Of a DNA stretch of 64,000 nucleotides, positions 13,603-28,120 are shown piece after piece. Position numbers and translations under genes: made by a program. Each line of letters opens with the position of its first letter. Within the stretch, counting starts at the first letter, position 1. The notes under the pieces are model-generated. The model was not told where the DNA came from. It saw only the letters and a list, made by a program, of their open reading frames with translations, and ran no database searches. Origin of the DNA: Aulostomus chinensis (taxonomy: Eukaryota > Chordata > Actinopteri > Syngnathiformes > Aulostomidae); NCBI GenBank assembly GCA_037954235.1, contig JBBMOA010000001.1, positions 7,144,001 through 7,208,000 on the forward strand, given 5' to 3'.

Positions 13603-16600
13603 TGATGTCAGAAGAATTGCTAATGATCTCAAAACGATGCTACAGTGATTTAGTAAGAATTGCTAATGAACTCAAAATGATGCTAAAATTAATGGAGTGA
13701 AAGTTTCAAATAACCTCAAAGTGATACTGACAGTCATGTAGTAAGAGTTAATACGAACCTCAAAATATTGCGACAGTGATGTCGGAAGAATTGCTAAAGA
13801 TCTCAAAATGATGCGACAGTGATTTAGTAAGATTTGCTAATGAACTCAAAATGATGCTAACATTAATGGAGTGAACGTTTCGAATAACTTCAAAGTGATG
13901 CTGACAGTCATGTAGTAAGAGTTTCTACGAACCTCAAAATAATGCGACAGTAATGTAGTAAAAGTTGCTACGAACCTCAAAATATTTCGACAGTGATGTC
14001 GGAGGAATTTTTAATGAACTCAAGATGATGCTAACAGTAATGTAGTGATAGTTGCTAATCAACTCAGTGATGCTTACAGTAATGTAGTAAGTGTTTCGAA
14101 CAACCTCAAAGTGATGCTGACAGTCATGTAGTAAGAGTTGCTATGAACCTCAAAATAATGCTACAGTGATGTAGTAAGAGTTGCTACGAACCTCAAAATA
14201 ATGCGACAGTGATGTCAGAAGAATTGCTAATGATCTCAAAATGATGCTACAGTGATTTAGTAAGAATTGCTAATGAACTCAAAATGATGCTAAAATTAAT
14301 GGAGTGAAAGTTTCGAATAACCTCAAAGTGATACTGACAGTCATGTAGTAAGAGTTAATACGAACCTCAAAATATTGCGACAGTGATGTCGGAAGAATTG
14401 CTAAAGATCTCAAAATGATGCGACAGTGATTTAGTAAGAATTGCTAATGATCTCAAAATGATGCTAACAGTAATGGAGTGAACATTTTGAACAACCTCAA
14501 AGTGATGCTGACAGTCATGTAGTAAGAGTTGCTACGAACCTAAAAAAAAATGCGACAGTGATGTCGTAAGAATTGCTATTGAACTCAAAACGATGCTAAC
14601 AGTAATGTAGTGATAGTTGCTCATCAACTCAGTGATGCTTCCAGTAATGTAGTAAGAGTTTCGAACAACCTCAAAGTGATGCTGACAGTCATGTAGTAAG
14701 AGTTGCTACGAACCTCAAAAATAATGCGACAGTGATGTCAGAAGAATTGCTAATGATCTCAAAATGATGCTACAGTGATTTAGTAAGAATTTCTTATGAT
14801 CTCAAAATGATGCTACAGTGATTTAGTAAGAATTGCTAATGAACTCAAAATGATGCTAACATTAATGGAGTGAAAGTTTCGAATAACCTCAAAGTGATGC
14901 TGACAGACATGTAGTAAGAGTTAATACGAACCTCAAAATATTGCGACAGTGATGTCGGAAGAATTGCTAATGATCTCAAAATGATGCGACAGTGATGTAG
15001 TAAGAATTGCTAATGAACTCAAAATGATGCTAACAGTAATGGAGTGAACGTTTCAAATAACCTCAAAGTGATGCTGACAGTCATGTAGTAAGAGTTGCAA
15101 CGAACCTCAAAATAATGCGACAGTAATGTAGTAAAAGTTGCTACGAACCTCAAAATATTTCGACAGTGATGTCGGAGGAATTTTTAATGAACTCAAGATG
15201 ATGCTAACAGTAATGTAGTGATAGTTGCTAATCAACTCAGTGATGCTTACAGTAATGTAGTAAGTGTTTCGAACAACCTCAAAATGATGCTGACAGTCAT
15301 GTAGTAAGAGTTGCTATGAACCTCAAAATAATGCTACAGTGATGTAGTAAGAGTTGCTACGAACCTCAAAATAATGCGACAGTGATGTCAGAAGAATTGC
15401 TAATGATCTCAAAATGATGCGACAGTGATTTAGTAAGAATTGCTAATGAACTCAAATTTATGCTAACATTCATGGAGTGAAAGTTTCGAATAACCTCAAA
15501 GTGATGCTGACAGTCATGTAGTAAGAGTTAATACGAACCTCAAAATATTGCGACAGTGATGTCGGAAGAATTGCGAAAGAACTCAAAATGATGCGACAGT
15601 GATGTAGTAAGAATTGCTCATGAACTCATAAGGGTGCTTACAGTAATGGAGTGAAAGTTTCGAATAACCTCAAAGTGATGCTGACAGTCATGTGGTTTGA
15701 GTTGCGAGTAAATAAAAAATGATGCTGAAAGTGATGTCGTAAGAATTGCTATTGAACTCAAAACGATGCTGACAGTAATGTAGTGATAGTTGCTCATCAA
15801 CTCAGTGATGCTTACAGTAATGTAGTAAGAGTTTCGAACAACCTCAAAGTGATGCTGACAGTCATGTAGTAAGAGTTGCTACGAACCTCAAAAATAATGC
15901 GACAGTGATGTCAGAAGAATTACTAATGATCTCAAAATGATGCTACAGTGATTTAGTAAGAATTTCTTATGATCTCAAAATGATGCTACAGTGATTTAGT
16001 AAGAATTGCTAATGAACTCAAAATGATGCGAACATTAATGGAGTGAAAGTTTAGAATAACCTCAAAGTGATGCTGACAGACATGTAGTAAGAGTTAATAC
16101 GAACCTCAAAATATTGCGATAGTGATGTCGTAAGAATTGCTAATGATCTCAAAATGATGCGACAGTGATGTCGTAAGAATTGCTAATGAACTCAAGATGT
16201 TGCAAACAGTAATGTAGTGATAGTTGCTAAAAAACTCAGTGATGCTTACAGTTATGAAGTAAGAGTTTCGAACAATCTAAAAGTGATGCTGACAGTCATG
16301 TAGTGTTTCGAACAACTTCAAAGTGATACTGACAGTCATGTAGTAAGAGTTGCTAATGAACTCAATTTAATGCTACTGTGATGTCGTAAGAATTGCTAAT
16401 GAACTCAAAATGATGCTAACAGTAATGGAGTGAAAGTTTCGAATAACCTCAAAGTGATGCTGACGGTCATGTAGTAGGAGTTGCTACGAACCTCAAAATA
16501 ATGCGACAGTAATGTAGTAAAAGTTGATACGAACCTCAAAATATTGCGACAGTGATGTCGGAACAATTGCTAATGTTCTCAAAATGATTCTACAGTGATT

Positions 16601-19600
16601 TAGTAAGAATTGCAAATGATCTCAAAATGATGCTACAGTGATTTAGTCAGAATTGCTAATGAACTCAAAATGATGCTAACATTAATGGAGTGAAAGTTTC
16701 GAATAACCTCAAAGTGATGCTGACAGACATGTAGTAAGAGTTGCTAAGAACCTCAAAATATGGCGACAGTGATGTCGTAAGAATTGCAAATGAACTCAAA
16801 ATGATCCTAACAGTAATGGAGTGAACGTTTCAAATAACCTTAACCTCATGTAGTAAGAGTTTCTACGAACCTCAAAATAATGCAACAGTGATGTCGGAAG
16901 AATTGCTAATGATCTCAAAATGATGCGACAGTGATTTAGTAAGAATTGCTAATGAACTCAAAATGATGCTAACATTAATGGAGTGAAAGTTTCGAATAAC
17001 CTCAAAGTGATGCTGACAGTCATGTAGTAAGAGTTAATACGAACCTCAAAATATTGCGACAGTGATGTCGGAAGAATTGCTAATGAACTCAAAATGATGC
17101 GACAGTGATGTAGTAAGAATTGCTCATGAACTCATAAGGGTGCTTACAGTAATGGAGTGAAAGTTTCGAATAACCTCAAAGTGATGCTGACAGTCATGTA
17201 GTAAGAGTTGCTACGAACCTCAAAATAATGCGACAGTAATGTAGTAAAAGTTGCGACGAACCTCAAAATATTGCGACAGTGATGTCGGAAGAATTGCTAA
17301 TGAACTCAAAATGATGCTAACAGTAATGTAGTGATAGTTGCTAATCAACTCAGTGATGCTTACAGTAATGTACTAAGTGTTTCGAAAAACCTCAAAGTGA
17401 TGCTGAGAGTCATGCAGTAAGAGTTTCCATGAACCTCAAAATAATGCGACAGTGATGTCAGAAGAATTGCTAATTGTCTCAAAATCATGCGACAGTGATG
17501 TCGTAAGAATTGCCAATGAACTCAAGATGATGCTAACAGTAATGTAGTGATAGTTGCTAATAAACTCAGTGATGCTTACAGTAATGTAGTAAGAGTTTCG
17601 AACAACCTCAAAGTGATGCTAACAGTAATGTAGTGATAGTTGCTAATAAACTCAAAGTGATGATGACAGTAATGTAGTAAGAGTTGCTACGAACCTTAAA
17701 ATAATGCAACAATAATGTAGTAAGAGTTGCTAAGAACCTCAAAATAATGCGACAGTGATGTCAGAAGAATTGCTAAAGATCTCAAAATGATGCGACAGTG
17801 ATTTAGTAAGAATTGCTAATGATCTCAAAATGATGCTAACAGTAATGGAGTGAACATTTCGAACAACCTCAAAGTGATACTGACAGTCATGTAGTAAGAG
17901 TTGCTAATGAACTCAATTTAATGCTACTGTGATGTCGTAAGAATTGCAAATGAACTCAAAATGATGCTAACAGTAATGGAGTGAAAGTTTCGAATAACCT
18001 CAAAGTGATGCTGACAGTCGTGTAGTAAGAGTTGCTACGAACCTCAAAATAATGCGACAGTGATGTCAGAAGAATTGCTAATGATCTCAAAACGATGCTA
18101 CAGTGATTTAGTAAGAATTGCTAATGAACTCAAAATGATGCTAAAATTAATGGAGTGAAAGTTTCAAATAACCTCAAAGTGATACTGACAGTCATGTAGT
18201 AAGAGTTAATACGAACCTCAAAATATTGCGACAGTGATGTCGGAAGAATTGCTAAAGATCTCAAAATGATGCGACAGTGATTTAGTAAGATTTGCTAATG
18301 AACTCAAAATGATGCTAACATTAATGGAGTGAACGTTTCGAATAACTTCAAAGTGATGCTGACAGTCATGTAGTAAGAGTTTCTACGAACCTCAAAATAA
18401 TGCGACAGTAATGTAGTAAAAGTTGCTACGAACCTCAAAATATTTCGACAGTGATGTCGGAGGAATTTTTAATGAACTCAAGATGATGCTAACAGTAATG
18501 TAGTGATAGTTGCTAATCAACTCAGTGATGCTTACAGTAATGTAGTAAGTGTTTCGAACAACCTCAAAGTGATGCTGACAGTCATGTAGTAAGAGTTGCT
18601 ATGAACCTCAAAATAATGCTACAGTGATGTAGTAAGAGTTGCTACGAACCTCAAAATAATGCGACAGTGATGTCAGAAGAATTGCTAATGATCTCAAAAT
18701 GATGCTACAGTGATTTAGTAAGAATTGCTAATGAACTCAAAATGATGCTAAAATTAATGGAGTGAAAGTTTCGAATGACCTCAAAGTGATACTGACAGTC
18801 ATGTAGTAAGAGTTAATACGAACCTCAAAATATTGCGACAGTGATGTCGGAAGAATTGCTAAAGATCTCAAAATGATGCGACAGTGATTTAGTAAGAATT
18901 GCTAATGATCTCAAAATGATGCTAACAGTAATGGAGTGAACATTTTGAACAACCTCAAAGTGATGCTGACAGTCATGTAGTAAGAGTTGCTACGAACCTA
19001 AAAAAAAATGCGACAGTGATGTCGTAAGAATTGCTATTGAACTCAAAACGATGCTAACAGTAATGTAGTGATAGTTGCTCATCAACTCAGTGATGCTTCC
19101 AGTAATGTAGTAAGAGTTTCGAACAACCTCAAAGTGATGCTGACAGTCATGTAGTAAGAGTTGCTACGAACCTCAAAAATAATGCGACAGTGATGTCAGA
19201 AGAATTGCTAATGATCTCAAAATGATGCTACAGTGATTTAGTAAGAATTTCTTATGATCTCAAAATGATGCTACAGTGATTTAGTAAGAATTGCTAATGA
19301 ACTCAAAATGATGCTAACATTAATGGAGTGAAAGTTTCGAATAACCTCAAAGTGATGCTGACAGACATGTAGTAAGAGTTAATACGAACCTCAAAATATT
19401 GCGACAGTGATGTCGGAAGAATTGCTAATGATCTCAAAATGATGCGACAGTGATGTAGTAAGAATTGCTAATGAACTCAAAATGATGCTAACAGTAATGG
19501 AGTGAACGTTTCAAATAACCTCAAAGTGATGCTGACAGTCATGTAGTAAGAGTTGCAACGAACCTCAAAATAATGCGACAGTAATGTAGTAAAAGTTGCT

Positions 19601-22518
19601 ACGAACCTCAAAATATTTCGACAGTGATGTCGGAGGAATTTTTAATGAACTCAAGATGATGCTAACAGTAATGTAGTGATAGTTGCTAATCAACTCAGTG
19701 ATGCTTACAGTAATGTAGTAAGTGTTTCGAACAACCTCAAAATGATGCTGACAGTCATGTAGTAAGAGTTGCTATGAACCTCAAAATAATGCTACAGTGA
19801 TGTAGTAAGAGTTGCTACGAACCTCAAAATAATGCGACAGTGATGTCAGAAGAATTGCTAATGATCTCAAAATGATGCGACAGTGATTTAGTAAGAATTG
19901 CTAATGAACTCAAATTTATGCTAACATTCATGGAGTGAAAGTTTCGAATAACCTCAAAGTGATGCTGACAGTCATGTAGTAAGAGTTAATACGAACCTCA
20001 AAATATTGCGACAGTGATGTCGGAAGAATTGCGAAAGAACTCAAAATGATGCGACAGTGATGTAGTAAGAATTGCTCATGAACTCATAAGGGTGCTTACA
20101 GTAATGGAGTGAAAGTTTCGAATAACCTCAAAGTGATGCTGACAGTCATGTGGTTTGAGTTGCGAGTAAATAAAAAATGATGCTGAAAGTGATGTCGTAA
20201 GAATTGCTATTGAACTCAAAACGATGCTGACAGTAATGTAGTGATAGTTGCTCATCAACTCAGTGATGCTTACAGTAATGTAGTAAGAGTTTCGAACAAC
20301 CTCAAAGTGATGCTGACAGTCATGTAGTAAGAGTTGCTACGAACCTCAAAAATAATGCGACAGTGATGTCAGAAGAATTACTAATGATCTCAAAATGATG
20401 CTACAGTGATTTAGTAAGAATTTCTTATGATCTCAAAATGATGCTACAGTGATTTAGTAAGAATTGCTAATGAACTCAAAATGATGCGAACATTAATGGA
20501 GTGAAAGTTTAGAATAACCTCAAAGTGATGCTGACAGACATGTAGTAAGAGTTAATACGAACCTCAAAATATTGCGATAGTGATGTCGTAAGAATTGCTA
20601 ATGATCTCAAAATGATGCGACAGTGATGTCGTAAGAATTGCTAATGAACTCAAGATGTTGCAAACAGTAATGTAGTGATAGTTGCTAAAAAACTCAGTGA
20701 TGCTTACAGTTATGAAGTAAGAGTTTCGAACAATCTAAAAGTGATGCTGACAGTCATGTAGTGTTTCGAACAACTTCAAAGTGATACTGACAGTCATGTA
20801 GTAAGAGTTGCTAATGAACTCAATTTAATGCTACTGTGATGTCGTAAGAATTGCTAATGAACTCAAAATGATGCTAACAGTAATGGAGTGAAAGTTTCGA
20901 ATAACCTCAAAGTGATGCTGACGGTCATGTAGTAGGAGTTGCTACGAACCTCAAAATAATGCGACAGTAATGTAGTAAAAGTTGATACGAACCTCAAAAT
21001 ATTGCGACAGTGATGTCGGAACAATTGCTAATGTTCTCAAAATGATTCTACAGTGATTTAGTAAGAATTGCAAATGATCTCAAAATGATGCTACAGTGAT
21101 TTAGTCAGAATTGCTAATGAACTCAAAATGATGCTAACATTAATGGAGTGAAAGTTTCGAATAACCTCAAAGTGATGCTGACAGACATGTAGTAAGAGTT
21201 GCTAAGAACCTCAAAATATGGCGACAGTGATGTCGTAAGAATTGCAAATGAACTCAAAATGATCCTAACAGTAATGGAGTGAACGTTTCAAATAACCTTA
21301 ACCTCATGTAGTAAGAGTTTCTACGAACCTCAAAATAATGCAACAGTGATGTCGGAAGAATTGCTAATGATCTCAAAATGATGCGACAGTGATTTAGTAA
21401 GAATTGCTAATGAACTCAAAATGATGCTAACATTAATGGAGTGAAAGTTTCGAATAACCTCAAAGTGATGCTGACAGTCATGTAGTAAGAGTTAATACGA
21501 ACCTCAAAATATTGCGACAGTGATGTCGGAAGAATTGCTAATGAACTCAAAATGATGCGACAGTGATGTAGTAAGAATTGCTCATGAACTCATAAGGGTG
21601 CTTACAGTAATGGAGTGAAAGTTTCGAATAACCTCAAAGTGATGCTGACAGTCATGTAGTAAGAGTTGCTACGAACCTCAAAATAATGCGACAGTAATGT
21701 AGTAAAAGTTGCGACGAACCTCAAAATATTGCGACAGTGATGTCGGAAGAATTGCTAATGAACTCAAAATGATGCTAACAGTAATGTAGTGATAGTTGCT
21801 AATCAACTCAGTGATGCTTACAGTAATGTACTAAGTGTTTCGAAAAACCTCAAAGTGATGCTGAGAGTCATGCAGTAAGAGTTTCCATGAACCTCAAAAT
21901 AATGCGACAGTGATGTCAGAAGAATTGCTAATTGTCTCAAAATCATGCGACAGTGATGTCGTAAGAATTGCCAATGAACTCAAGATGATGCTAACAGTAA
22001 TGTAGTGATAGTTGCTAATAAACTCAGTGATGCTTACAGTAATGTAGTAAGAGTTTCGAACAACCTCAAAGTGATGCTAACAGTAATGTAGTGATAGTTG
22101 CTAATAAACTCAAAGTGATGATGACAGTAATGTAGTAAGAGTTGCTACGAACCTTAAAATAATGCAACAATAATGTAGTAAGAGTTGCTAAGAACCTCAA
22201 AATAATGCGACAGTGATGTCAGAAGAATTGCTAAAGATCTCAAAATGATGCGACAGTGATTTAGTAAGAATTGCTAATGATCTCAAAATGATGCTAACAG
22301 TAATGGAGTGAACATTTCGAACAACCTCAAAGTGATACTGACAGTCATGTAGTAAGAGTTGCTAATGAACTCAATTTAATGCTACTGTGATGTCGTAAGA
22401 ATTGCAAATGAACTCAAAATGATGCTAACAGTAATGGAGTGAAAGTTTCGAATAACCTCAAAGTGATGCTGACAGTCGTGTAGTAAGAGTTGCTACGAAC
22501 CTCAAAATAATGCGACAG
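13603..22518 (+). repeat. Two tandem 4,458-bp higher-order units
   Basis: The copies are about 13,603-18,060 and 18,061-22,518. Matching markers include 'aaaacgatgctacag' (13,633 and 18,091), 'atgtggtttgag' (15,690 and 20,148) and a fused D/D monomer near 16,296 and 20,754. In the stretches compared by eye the copies are nearly identical; one visible substitution is an a-to-g change near 18,776. The unit looks like a ~2,950-bp block, also present at 9,207-12,157, joined to a ~1,508-bp block. Confidence 0.8.
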
Positions 22519-22920
22519 TAATGTCGTAAAAGTTGCTACAAACCTCAAAATATTGCGACAGTGATGTCGGAAGAATTGCTAATGAACTCAAAATGATGCT
22601 AACAGTAATGTAGTGATAGTTGCTAATCAACTCAGTGATGCTTACAGTAATGTACTAAGTGTTTCGAACAACCTCAAAGTGATGCTGACAGTCATGCAGT
22701 AAGAGTTTCTATGAACCTCAAAATAATGCGACAGTGATGTCAGAAAAATTGCTAAAGATCTCAAAATGATGCGACAGTGATTTAGTAAGAATTGATAATA
22801 AACTCAAAATGATGCTAACAGTAATGGAGTGAATGTTTCTAACAACCTCAAAGTGATGCTGACAGTAATGTACTAATAGTTGCTACGAACCTCAAAAAAA
22901 TGCGACAGTGATGTCAGAAG

Positions 22921-24070
22921 AATAGCTAATGATCTCAAAATCATGCGACAGTGATGTCGTAAGAATTGCCAATGAACTCAAGATGATGCTAACAGTAATG
23001 TAGTGATAGTTGCTAATAAACTCAGTGATGCTTACAGTAATGTAGTAAGAGTTTCGAACAACCTCAAAGTGATGCTAACAGTAATGTAGTGATAGTTGCT
23101 AATAAACTCAAAGTGATGATGACAGTAATGTAGTAAGAGTTGCTACGAACCTTAAAATAATGCAACAATAATGTAGTAAGAGTTGCTAAGAACCTCAAAA
23201 TAATGCGACAGTGATGTCAGAAGAATTGCTAAAGATCTCAAAATGATGCGACAGTGATTTAGTAAGAATTGCTAATGATCTCAAAATGATGCTAACAGTA
23301 ATGGAGTGAACATTTCGAACAACCTCAAAGTGATACTGACAGTCATGTAGTAAGAGTTGCTAATGAACTCAATTTAATGCTACTGTGATGTCGTAAGAAT
23401 TGCTAATGAACTCAAAATGATGCTAACAGTAATGGAGTGAAAGTTTCGAATAACCTCAAAGTGATGCTGACAGTCGTGTAGTAAGAGTTGCTACGAACCT
23501 CAAAATAATGCGACAGTAATGTAGTAAAAGTTGCTACAAACCTCAAAATATTGCGACAGTGATGTCGGAAGAATTGCTAATGAACTCAAAATGATGCTAA
23601 CAGTAATGTAGTGATAGTTGCTAATCAACTCAGTGATGCTTACAGTAATGTACTAAGTGTTTCGAACAACCTCAAAGTGATGCTGACAGTCATGCAGTAA
23701 TAGTTGCTACGAACCTCAAAAAAATGCGACAGTGATGTCAGAAGAATAGCTAATGATCTCAAAATCATGCGAAAGTGATGTCGTAAGAATTGCCAATGAA
23801 CTCAAGATGATGCTAACAGTAATGTAGTGATAGTTGCTAATAAACTCAGTGATGCTTACAGTAATGTAGGAAGAGTTTCGAACAACCTCAAAGTGATGCT
23901 AACAGTAATGTAGTGATAGTTGCTAATAAACTCAAAGTGATGATGACAGTAATGTAGTAAGAATTGCTACGAACCTTAAAATAATGCAACAATAATGTAG
24001 TAAGAGTTGCTACGAACCTCAAAATAATGCGACAGTGATGTCAGAAGAATTGCTAAAGATCTCAAAATGA
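22921..24070 (+). repeat. Higher-order duplication, ~824-bp offset (19 monomers)
   Basis: The variant 'aatagctaatgatctc' at 22,921 recurs at 23,745, followed in both places by the same order of derived monomers, including 'cttaaaataatgcaacaata'. The same cassette reappears near 28,440, 32,147 and 32,829, so it moved to several places in the array. The ends are approximate. Confidence 0.65.
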
Positions 24071-26629
24071 TGCGGCAGTGATTTAGTAAGAATTGCTAAT
24101 GATCTCAAAATGATGCTACAGTGATTTAGTAAGAATTGCTAATGAACTCAAAATGATGCTAACATTAATGGAGTGAAAGTTTCGAATAACCTCAAAGTGA
24201 TGCTGACACACATGTAGTAAGAGTTTCTACGAACCTCAAAATAATGCAACAGTGATGTCGGAAGAATTGCTAATGATCTCAAAATGATGCTACAGTGATT
24301 TAGTAAGAATTGCTAATGAACTCAAAATGATGCTAACATTAATGGAGTGAAAGTTTCGAATAACCTCAAAGTGATGCTGACAGACATGTAGTAAGAGTTG
24401 CTACGAACCTCAAAATATTGCGACAGTGATGTCGGAAGAATTGCTAATGATCTCAAAATGATGCGACAGTGATGTCGTAAGAATTGCTTATGAACTCAAA
24501 ATGATCCTAACAGTAATGGAGTGAACGTTTCAAATAACCTTAACCTCATGTAGTAAGAGTTTCTACGAACCTCAAAATAATGCAACAGTGATGTCGGAAG
24601 AATTGCTAATGATCTCAAAATGATGCGACAGTGATTTAGTAAGAATTGCTAATGAACTCAAAATGATCCTAACAGTGATGGAGTGAAAGTTTCGAATAAC
24701 CTCAAAGTGATGCTGACAGTCATGTAGTAAGAGTTGCTACGAACCTCAAAATAATGCGACAGTAATGTAGTAAAAGTTGCTACGAACCTCAAAATATTGC
24801 GACAGTGATGTCGGAAGAATTGCTAATGAACTCAAAATGATGCTAACAGTAATGTAGTGATAGTTGCTAATCAACTCAGTGATGCTTACAGTAATGTACT
24901 AAGTGTTTCGAACAACCTCAAAGTGATGCTGACAGTCATGCAGTAAGAGTTTCTATGAACCTCAAAATAATGCGACAGTGATGTCAGAAGAATTGCTAAA
25001 GATCTCAAAATGATGCGACAGTGATTTAGGAAGAATTGCAAATGATCTCAAAATGATGCTAACAGTAATGGAGTGAACGTTTCAAATAACCTCAAAGTGA
25101 TGCTGACAGTCATGTAGTAAGAGTTGCTACGAACCTCAAAATAATGCGACAGTGATGTCGGAAGAATTGCTAATGAACTCAAAATGATGCTAACAGTAAT
25201 GGAGTGAAAGTTTCGAATAACCTCAAAGTGATGCTGACGGTCATGTAGTAAGAGTTGCTACGAACCACAAAATAATGCGACAGTAATGTAGAAAAAGTTG
25301 CTACGAACCTCAAAATATTGCGACAGTGATATCAGATGAATTGCTAAAGATCTCAAAATGATGCGACAGTGATTTAGTAAGAATTGCGAATAAACTCAAA
25401 ATGATGCTAACAGTAATGGAGTGAACGTTTCGAACAACCTCAAAGTGATGCTGACAGTAATGTAGTAATAGTTGATACGAACCTCAAAATATTGCGACAG
25501 TGATGTCGTAAGAATTGCCAATGAACTCAAGATGATGCTAACAGTAATGTAGTGATAGTTGCTAATAAACTCAGTGATGCTTACAGTAATGTAGTAAGAA
25601 TTTCGAACAACCTCAAAGCGATGCTGACAGTCATGTAGTAAGTGTTTCGAACAACTTCAAAGTGATGCTGACAGTCATGTAGTAAGAGTTTCGAACAACC
25701 TCAAAGTGATGCTAACAGTAATGTAGTGATAGTTGCTAATAAACTCAAAGTGATCCTGACGGTCATGTAGTAGGAGTTGCTACGAACCTCAAAATAATGC
25801 GACAGTAATGTAGTAAAAGTTGATACGAACCTCAAAATATTGCGACAGTGATGTCGGAAGAATTGCTAATGTTCTCAAAATGATTCTACAGTGATTTAGT
25901 AAGAATTGCTAATGATCTCAAAATGATGCTGCAGTGATTTAGGAAGAATTGCTAATGAACTCAAAATGATGCTAACATTAATGGAGTGAAAGTTTCGAAT
26001 AACCTCAAAGTGATGCTGACAGACATGTAGTAAGAGTTGCTACGAACCTCAAAATATTGCGACAGTGATGTCGGAAGAATTGCTAATGATCTCAAAATGA
26101 TGCGACAGTGATGTCGTAAGAATTGCTAATGAACTCAAAAAGATCCTAACAGTAATGGAGTGAACGTTTCAAATAACCTTAACCTCATGTAGTAAGAGTT
26201 TCTACGAACCTCAAAATAATGCAACAGTGATGTCGGAAGAATTGCTAATGATCTCAAAATGATGCGACAGTGATTTATTAAGAATTGCTAATGAACTCAA
26301 AATGATCCTAACAGTGATGGAGTGAAAGTTTAGAATAACCTCAAAGTGATGCTGACAGTCATGTAGTAAGAGTTGCTACGAACCTCAAAAAAATGCGACA
26401 GTAATGTAGTAAAAGTTGCTACGAACCTCAAAATTATGCGACAGTGATGTCGGAAGAATTGCTAATGAACTCAAAATGATGCTAACAGTAATGTAGTGAT
26501 AGTTGCTAATCAACTCAGTGATGCTTACAGTAATGTACTAAGTGTTTCGAAAAACCTCAAAGTGATGCTGACAGTCATGCAGTAAGACTTTCTATGAACC
26601 TCAAAATAATGCGACAGTGATGTCAGAAG

Positions 26630-28120
26630 AATTGCTAATGAACTCAAAATGATGCTAACAGTAATGTAGTGATAGTTGCTAATCAACTCAGTGATGCTTA
26701 CAGTAATGTAGTAAGAGTTTCGAACAACCTCAAAGTGATACTGACAGTCATGTAGTAAGAGTTGCTAATGAACTCAATTTAATGCTACTGTGATGTCGTA
26801 AGAATTGCGAATGAACTCAAAATGATGCTAACAGTAATTGAGTGAAAGTTTCGAATAACCTCAAAGTGATGCTGACAGTCGTGTAGTAAGAGTTGCTACA
26901 AACCTCAAAATAATGCGACAGTAATGTAGTAAGAGTTGCTACGAACCTCAAAATATTGCGACAGTGATGTCGGAAGAATTGCTAATGAACTCAAAATGAT
27001 GCTAACAGTAATGTAGTGATAGTTGCTAAGAAACTCAGTGATGCTTACAGTAATGTAGTAAGAGTTTCGAACAACCTCAAAGTGATGCTGACAGTCATGC
27101 AGTAAGAGTTTCGAACAACCTCAAAGTGATGCTAACAGTAATGTAGTGATAGTTGCTAATAAACTCAAAGTGATGCTGACGGTCATGGCTACGAACCTCA
27201 AAATAATGCTACAGTAATGTAGTAAAAGTTGATACGAACCTCAAAATATTGCGACAGTGATGTCGGAAGAATTGCTAATTTTCTCAAAATGATTCTACAG
27301 TGATTTAGTAAGAATTGCTAATGATCTCAAAATGATGCTACAGTGATTTAGTAAGAATTGCTAATGAACTCAAAATGATGCTAACATTAATGGAGTGAAA
27401 GTTTCGAATAACCTCAAAGTGATGCTGACAGACATGTAGAAAGAGTTGCTACGAACCTCAAAATAATGCGACAGTGATGTCGGAAGGATTGCTAATGATC
27501 TCAAAATGATGCAACAGTTATTTAGTAAGAATTGCGAATGAACTCAAAATGATCCTAACAGTGATGGAGTGAAAGTTTCGAATAACCTCAAAGTGATGCT
27601 GACAGTCATGTAGTAAGAGTTGCTACGAATCTCAAAAAAATGCGACAGTAATGTAGTAAAAGTTGCTACGAACCTCAAAATATTGCGACAGTGATGTCGG
27701 AAGAATTGCTAATGAACTCAAAATGATGCTAACAGTAATGTAGTGATAGTTGCTAATCAACTCAGTGATGCTTACAGTAATGTAGTAAGAGTTTCGAACA
27801 ACCTCAAAGTGATACTGACAGTCATGTAGTAAGAGTTGCTAATGAACTCAATTTAATGCTACTGTGATGTCGTAAGAATTGCGAATGAACTCAAAATGAT
27901 GCTAACAGTAATGGAGTGAAAGTTTCGAATAACCTCAAAGTGATGCTGACAGTCGTGTAGTAAGAGTTGCTACAAACCTCAAAATAATGCGACAGTAATG
28001 TAGTAAGAGTTGCTACGAACCTCAAAATATTGCGACAGTGATGTCGGAAGAATTGCTAATGAACTCAAAATGATGCTAACAGTAATGTAGTGATAGTTGC
28101 TAAGAAACTCAGTGATGCTT
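26630..28120 (+). repeat. Higher-order duplication, ~1,074-bp offset
   Basis: The block around 26,630-27,040 is repeated around 27,705-28,115. In both, a D monomer with 'gtgatactgacag' is followed by the 'caatttaatgctactgtgatg' type and an A monomer starting 'gaattgcgaatgaac'. The ends are approximate. Confidence 0.55.
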
